A stretch of DNA of 11,495 nucleotides from JAJUFS01 sp964599565 (GTDB lineage: Bacteria; Pseudomonadota; Gammaproteobacteria; Natronospirales; JAJUFS01). The notes under the pieces are model-generated. The model was given only the letters and a program-made list of their open reading frames with translations. It was not told the DNA's origin and searched no databases. Shown piece after piece: positions 7,790 to 11,495 of the stretch (within the stretch, counting starts at the first letter, position 1; each line of letters begins with the position of its first letter). The stretch is taken from contig CAZRFE010000080.1 in NCBI GenBank assembly GCA_964599565.1, forward strand, positions 1 through 11,495, written 5' to 3'. A program made the translations under genes and the position numbers.

Positions 7790-7843
7790 TGTCGGCGTGA
7801 TACCTGTCGCGATGAAGGGAAGGATGAACGCGCTGGCCTTATG

Positions 7844-8293
7844 TCAGCTTGATGCCTTTGCGAGAAACGCATCCAGTGCATTGGCGAATTTCTGCCTGTC
7901 GCGGCTGTCGAGTGCGGGCGGACCGCCGGTCTGGATGCCGCTTGCGCGCATCTGGTCCATGAAGTTGCGCATCGCGACGCGCTCGCGGATGTTGTCATCG
8001 GTGTAGAACTCGCCGCGCGGATTGAGCGCGTGGCCGCCGTTCTTCATCACGGCCGCGGCAAGCGGAATGTCCGCGGTGATGACGAGATCGCGCGGTTTGC
8101 AGTTTTGCGCGATGAAGTCGTCCGCGACATCGAACCCGCCTTCGACCTGCACGGCGCGGATCAGCGGCGAGGGCGGCGTGCGCAGGAAATGGTTCGCGAC
8201 CAGCGTCAGCGGGATGTTCGTGCGCAACGCCGCGCGGAAAAGGATTTCCTTGATGACGTTCGGACAGGCGTCGGCGTCGACCCAGATATGCAT
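7844..8293 (-). CDS. yaiI: UPF0178 (DUF188) family protein, YaiI/YqxD-like
   Basis: A 149-residue conserved cytoplasmic protein of unproven function; the family is predicted to have a PIN-like nuclease fold because of conserved acidic residues. The start IWVDADACPNVIKEILFRAA is the family signature with its DADACP motif. VITADIPLAAAV, ALNPRGEFYT and MRASGIQTGGPP follow in the usual order and spacing, giving near-complete alignment to E. coli YaiI (about 152 residues). The ATG at 8293 begins the conserved sequence directly, but no good Shine-Dalgarno precedes it. The gene lies just downstream of the REP-like palindrome at 8322-8377. The family call is secure; molecular activity remains unknown. 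Confidence 0.94.
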   Translation of the reverse strand: MHIWVDADACPNVIKEILFRAALRTNIPLTLVANHFLRTPPSPLIRAVQVEGGFDVADDFIAQNCKPRDLVITADIPLAAAVMKNGGHALNPRGEFYTDDNIRERVAMRNFMDQMRASGIQTGGPPALDSRDRQKFANALDAFLAKASS

Positions 8294-8321
8294 GCCCGCG
8301 TTTTAACACAGAATGGTTGCC

Positions 8322-8377
8322 GGAGCGGTCTCGCCGCAAACGTTGATGCGACAGCGAATCGCGGCTGAAACCGCTCC
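8322..8377. repeat. 56-bp REP-like imperfect palindrome between yaiI and the acidic small gene
   Basis: The outer arms GGAGCGGT (8322-8329) and ACCGCTCC (8370-8377) are perfect. After a 3/4-nt internal loop, the inner arms GCCGC (8333-8337) and GCGGC (8361-8365) pair, leaving a 23-nt centre. Read on the minus strand it begins GGAGCGGTTTCAGCCGCGA, very like the GGAGCGGCTTCAGCCGCGA head of xanthomonad REPs as I recall them. It fills most of the 93-bp gap between two minus-strand genes and ends 10 bp from the upstream gene's stop codon. It would form a stable stem in a read-through transcript. Confidence 0.72.
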
Positions 8378-8386
8378 CGTCGCTCA

Positions 8387-8665
8387 TCAATGCTTCACGA
8401 ACTTGAAGAACCGGCTCGGCGCGCCGCTGCTCGTCTTCTCCTGGTAGAGAAATTCGAGATTCTTCTCGTCGAACTTCTCGAAGAACTCGTCCCAGGAAAT
8501 TTCTTCCAGCGAGTCCTCGCCGCTGTAGCCTTCGAAATCGATGCGCAGCACGCCGGGCTCGCCGCTCGCTTTCGTGCGGCTCACGGTCGCAGGTCGGCCA
8601 CCGCGTTCTTCCGCCCATTGCCGGATCTTCTCGTGATCCTGGGTTCGCTGAGATTCTCCGCTCAT
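8387..8665 (-). CDS. Small acidic conserved protein of unknown function
   Basis: A 92-residue soluble protein with no signal peptide or membrane segment. Its middle is strongly acidic (GYSGEDSLEEISWDEFFEKF), followed by LEFLYQEKT and a basic/aromatic end, RFFKFVKH. I recognise the pattern QDHxxIRxWxEERGGxPA...ILRIDFxGYSGEDxLEEISWDEWFEKFDE as a widespread small family. It is often labelled '1,4-alpha-glucan branching enzyme' in databases, but nothing here resembles that enzyme, which is many times longer. I do not know its function. The start at 8665 is chosen because GAGGT lies 7 nt upstream of ATG and the family begins near here; an in-frame ATG at 8746 would add 27 unlike residues. Divergent from the Nudix gene. 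Confidence 0.82.
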   Translation of the reverse strand: MSGESQRTQDHEKIRQWAEERGGRPATVSRTKASGEPGVLRIDFEGYSGEDSLEEISWDEFFEKFDEKNLEFLYQEKTSSGAPSRFFKFVKH

Positions 8666-8778
8666 GTCACACACCTCGAAGATGAAAACGGGATGGCATG
8701 ACCTTGTGGTGACACCGGGAAAATCAATGAGTGGATTCACCGCCATCGTCTACACTGTCGCCCGTTGCGGAGGAACGC

Positions 8779-9210
8779 ATGCAAGGACCACAGACACCGC
8801 TTCTGACGGTTGACGTCATCATCGAACTGCCCGATGCGCGCATCGTGCTGATCGAACGCGCGCACGAGCCATTCGGCTGGGCGTTGCCCGGCGGGTTCGT
8901 GGATGTCGGCGAGACGGTGGCGCAGGCGGCGGTGCGCGAGGCACGCGAGGAAACGGGACTTGACGTTAGCCTGCATGCATTGCTCGGCGTGTACTCGGAC
9001 CCGCAGCGCGATCCGCGCGGACATACCGCGTCGGTTGTCTTCGTTGCCGCGGCGAGCGGACAGCCGCGGGGCAGCGACGACGCGCGCGACGCACGCGCGT
9101 TCGATCCGCTCTCGCCGCCGGCACTTGCGTTCGATCACGCGCAGATTCTTTCCGACTACCGCTCGTGGAAGGAAACCGGAATACCGCCGCATCCCGCGGC
9201 ACATCGTTGA
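8779..9210 (+). CDS. Nudix hydrolase
   Basis: Hydrolyses a nucleoside diphosphate linked to another group; the substrate is not determined. The 143-residue protein has a complete Nudix box at residues 39-61 (G, five residues, E, seven residues, then REAREETGL), so all Mg2+-binding glutamates are present. After it comes GVYSDPQRDPRGHTASVVFVA, a segment common in ADP-ribose pyrophosphatase-like and related small Nudix enzymes. That suggests ADP-ribose or an oxidised nucleotide as substrate, but it is inference. GGAGGA, 4 nt before the ATG at 8779, fixes the start; the in-frame ATG at 8731 would add 16 residues without a ribosome site. The decarboxylase begins 11 bp after its stop, so the two are probably co-transcribed. 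Confidence 0.92.
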   Translation: MQGPQTPLLTVDVIIELPDARIVLIERAHEPFGWALPGGFVDVGETVAQAAVREAREETGLDVSLHALLGVYSDPQRDPRGHTASVVFVAAASGQPRGSDDARDARAFDPLSPPALAFDHAQILSDYRSWKETGIPPHPAAHR

Positions 9211-9221
9211 GAGGAAACACC

Positions 9222-10574
9222 ATGAGTGACGTCCTGCTTGCGGACGCCGCGCGCCGTGCGGCGGCGTTTCTCGAAGACCTGAAGACGCGTCGCGTATCGC
9301 CGGACACCACAGCGCTCGAGGGTCTGCGCGCGTTCGACCAGCCGCTTGCCGATGCGCCCTTGCCGGCGATGGACGTGCTTGCCGAGCTCGATGAACACGG
9401 CAGCCCGGCGGCGATCGGGAACGCGGGCGGCCGTTACTTCGGTTTTGTCATCGGCGGCTCGCTGCCCGCCGCGCTCGCAGCGAACATGCTGGCTGGCGCG
9501 TGGGACCAGAACGCGGGCCTGGTGGTTGCATCGCCGATCGCCGCGAAGCTCGAGGAAGTCGCCACCCGCTGGCTGGTGGACCTGCTCGAACTGCCGGCGG
9601 GAACGGCAGCGGGTTTCGTGAGTGGCGACACCATGGCGAACTTCTGTGCGCTCGCCGCCGCGCGGCACGCGCTGTTGATGCGCGAAGGCTGGAACGTCGC
9701 GGAACGCGGCCTGTACGGCGCGCCGGAAATCAGCGTGATCGTCGGCGAGGAAGTGCATGTGAGCATCAAGAAGACGCTCACCATGCTCGGGCTTGGCAGC
9801 CAGCGCGTATTGACGGTACCGGTCGACGGGCAGGGCCGCATGCGCGCTGACGCGCTGCCCGCGATCACAGGCCCGGCCATCGTCTGCACGCAGGCCGGCA
9901 ACGTGAACACCGGCGCGTTCGATCCCGTCGATGACATCTGCGAGCGCGTGCGGGGCAGCGGCGCGTGGGTGCACGTGGATGCTGCGTTCGGGCTGTGGGC
10001 GCGCGCCTGCCCGTCGCTTTCCGCGCTGGCACAGGGCATTGAGCGCGCGGATTCCTGGGCGACGGACGGACACAAGTGGCTGAACGTGCCGTACGACAGC
10101 GGCATCGTGTTCACGCGCGATCCCGCCGCGCTGCCCGCAGCGCTCGCCGGCAGCGCGGCGTATCTCGTGCAGGGCGGCGGACGCGAACCGTGGCAGTACA
10201 CGCCGGAGCTTTCGCGGCGCGCGCGCGGCGTCGAGATCTGGGCGGCGCTTCGCGCGCTCGGCCGGCAGGGGCTCATCGCGATGGTCGAGCGCAATTGCGC
10301 GCAGGCGCGGCGCTTCGCGGCGGGACTCACCGATGCGGGTTTCGAAATCCTGAACGACGTGGTGCTGAACCAGGTGCTGGTTTCCTTCGGCGACGATGCC
10401 CGTACGCGGCGCGTGATCGCGGCCGTCCAGGAAGACGGGACGTGCTGGGCCGGCGGCACGGTCTGGCAGGGGCGGGCCGCGATGCGCATCTCGGTGTCGT
10501 CCTGGGCGACCACGGATGACGATGTCGAGGCGAGCCTTGCCACCATGATCCGCATCGCGCGCGGATTCGCCTGA
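9222..10574 (+). CDS. PLP-dependent group II amino-acid decarboxylase family protein
   Basis: A 450-residue fold-type I PLP enzyme of the aromatic-amino-acid/glutamate decarboxylase superfamily, expected to decarboxylate an L-amino acid or a related substrate in the cytoplasm. Visible landmarks are the phosphate-binding region FVSGDTMANFCAL, the ring-stacking histidine His179 (VHVSIKKTL), the pyridine-nitrogen aspartate Asp253 (VHVDAAFGLWA) and the Schiff-base lysine Lys285 (TDGHKWLNVPYDSG). All are intact, so it should be catalytic. The substrate cannot be read from the sequence. The DGHKWLN active site and the HVDAAFGLWA segment differ from the classical dopa/histidine decarboxylase signature NPHKW. 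The ATG at 9222 has GAGAGG about 7 nt upstream; a longer in-frame start at 9165 lies inside the Nudix gene and is unlikely. Second gene of a probable two-gene unit. Confidence 0.9.
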   Translation: MSDVLLADAARRAAAFLEDLKTRRVSPDTTALEGLRAFDQPLADAPLPAMDVLAELDEHGSPAAIGNAGGRYFGFVIGGSLPAALAANMLAGAWDQNAGLVVASPIAAKLEEVATRWLVDLLELPAGTAAGFVSGDTMANFCALAAARHALLMREGWNVAERGLYGAPEISVIVGEEVHVSIKKTLTMLGLGSQRVLTVPVDGQGRMRADALPAITGPAIVCTQAGNVNTGAFDPVDDICERVRGSGAWVHVDAAFGLWARACPSLSALAQGIERADSWATDGHKWLNVPYDSGIVFTRDPAALPAALAGSAAYLVQGGGREPWQYTPELSRRARGVEIWAALRALGRQGLIAMVERNCAQARRFAAGLTDAGFEILNDVVLNQVLVSFGDDARTRRVIAAVQEDGTCWAGGTVWQGRAAMRISVSSWATTDDDVEASLATMIRIARGFA

Positions 10575-10591
10575 CCTGGCAGCGTCGAGCG

Positions 10592-10620
10592 GCCGCGCCG
10601 TGGTTTCCGCGCGGCGCGGC
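10592..10620 (+). other. GC-rich hairpin after the decarboxylase gene
   Basis: Perfect 9-bp arms GCCGCGCCG (10592-10600) and CGGCGCGGC (10612-10620) enclose an 11-nt loop, 17 bp after the stop codon. It is a very stable stem but is not followed by T's, so it would stop transcription only with Rho or act as a 3'-end protector. It directly precedes the icd promoter region. Confidence 0.5.
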
Positions 10621-10636
10621 GTGCGTCCGATTCCTG

Positions 10637-10642
10637 TATAAT
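10637..10642 (+). promoter_or_regulatory. -10 box of the icd promoter
   Basis: TATAAT, a perfect sigma-70 -10 hexamer, lies 80 bp upstream of the icd start. A start site near 10649 would leave a leader of about 74 nt. No recognisable -35 hexamer stands 16-18 bp upstream; that position is covered by the GC-rich hairpin ending at 10620. The promoter may therefore depend on an activator or other contacts. Inference from hexamer and position only. Confidence 0.55.
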
Positions 10643-10722
10643 TCGCGCCTTTCCGGGCCGCCGCTCCCCTGCGGTCCGTACGAATCCCCTTGAAGACACA
10701 TCCAGAAAAACCGGAGATTTCA

Positions 10723-11495
<773 letters not shown>

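Noticed and set aside
8708..8716. GGTGACACC, a small palindrome in the divergent gap before the Nudix gene, considered as an operator
   Set aside because: Only 4-bp arms around one base, which is common by chance in GC-rich DNA.
8751..8756. TACACT as a -10 box for the Nudix gene
   Set aside because: Position is reasonable (start about 16 nt before the ATG), but no -35-like hexamer stands at 16-18 bp, so the support is only a four-of-six match.

Overview
This window looks like ordinary chromosomal DNA from a GC-rich gammaproteobacterium, most plausibly of the order Xanthomonadales or a close relative. Three things point there. Kbl, Tdh, Hsp15 and SppA closely resemble their enterobacterial counterparts as I remember them, down to shared residue numbers such as SppA Ser409, Tdh Cys38/His63/Glu64, Kbl Lys244 and Icd Ser113. 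Two intergenic palindromes are built on GGAGCGG/CCGCTCC, a core typical of REP elements in xanthomonads and pseudomonads. I see no phage, integrase, IS, CRISPR, tRNA or rRNA sequence. The taxonomic call is inference.

Layout. 1-1206: the 3' part of ahpC followed by ahpD, a peroxidase and the adaptor that supplies it with electrons, separated by 187 bp with two hairpins; a strong intrinsic terminator lies at 1279-1306. 1435-3288: sppA, a membrane-anchored S49 signal peptide peptidase. It converges on an M48 metalloprotease lipoprotein with TPR repeats (3327-4610, minus strand), and a REP-like hairpin between them also supplies the M48 stop codon. 4692-6972, minus strand: the threonine-degradation operon kbl-tdh, with a consensus TATAAT -10 box at 7023-7028. 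Divergent from it is hslR (Hsp15, 7085-7477), which lacks a Shine-Dalgarno sequence and may be leaderless.

7487-8665, minus strand: three small conserved genes. These are a DUF1328 two-helix membrane protein, a YaiI/UPF0178 protein preceded by a 56-bp REP-like palindrome, and a 92-residue acidic protein of unknown function. 8779-10574, plus strand: a Nudix hydrolase and, 11 bp later, a group II PLP-dependent decarboxylase of unknown substrate, probably co-transcribed. From 10723 to the end: the 5' two-thirds or so of icd (NADP-type isocitrate dehydrogenase) behind its own TATAAT.

The genes form separate housekeeping and stress modules: peroxide defence, envelope proteolysis, threonine to glycine plus acetyl-CoA, ribosome rescue and the TCA cycle. 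I found no convincing novel multi-gene system. The items most worth a second look are the palindromic intergenic elements, the hairpin-rich ahpC-ahpD junction, the Nudix-decarboxylase pair and the small acidic protein. No stretch longer than about 230 bp lacks a gene.
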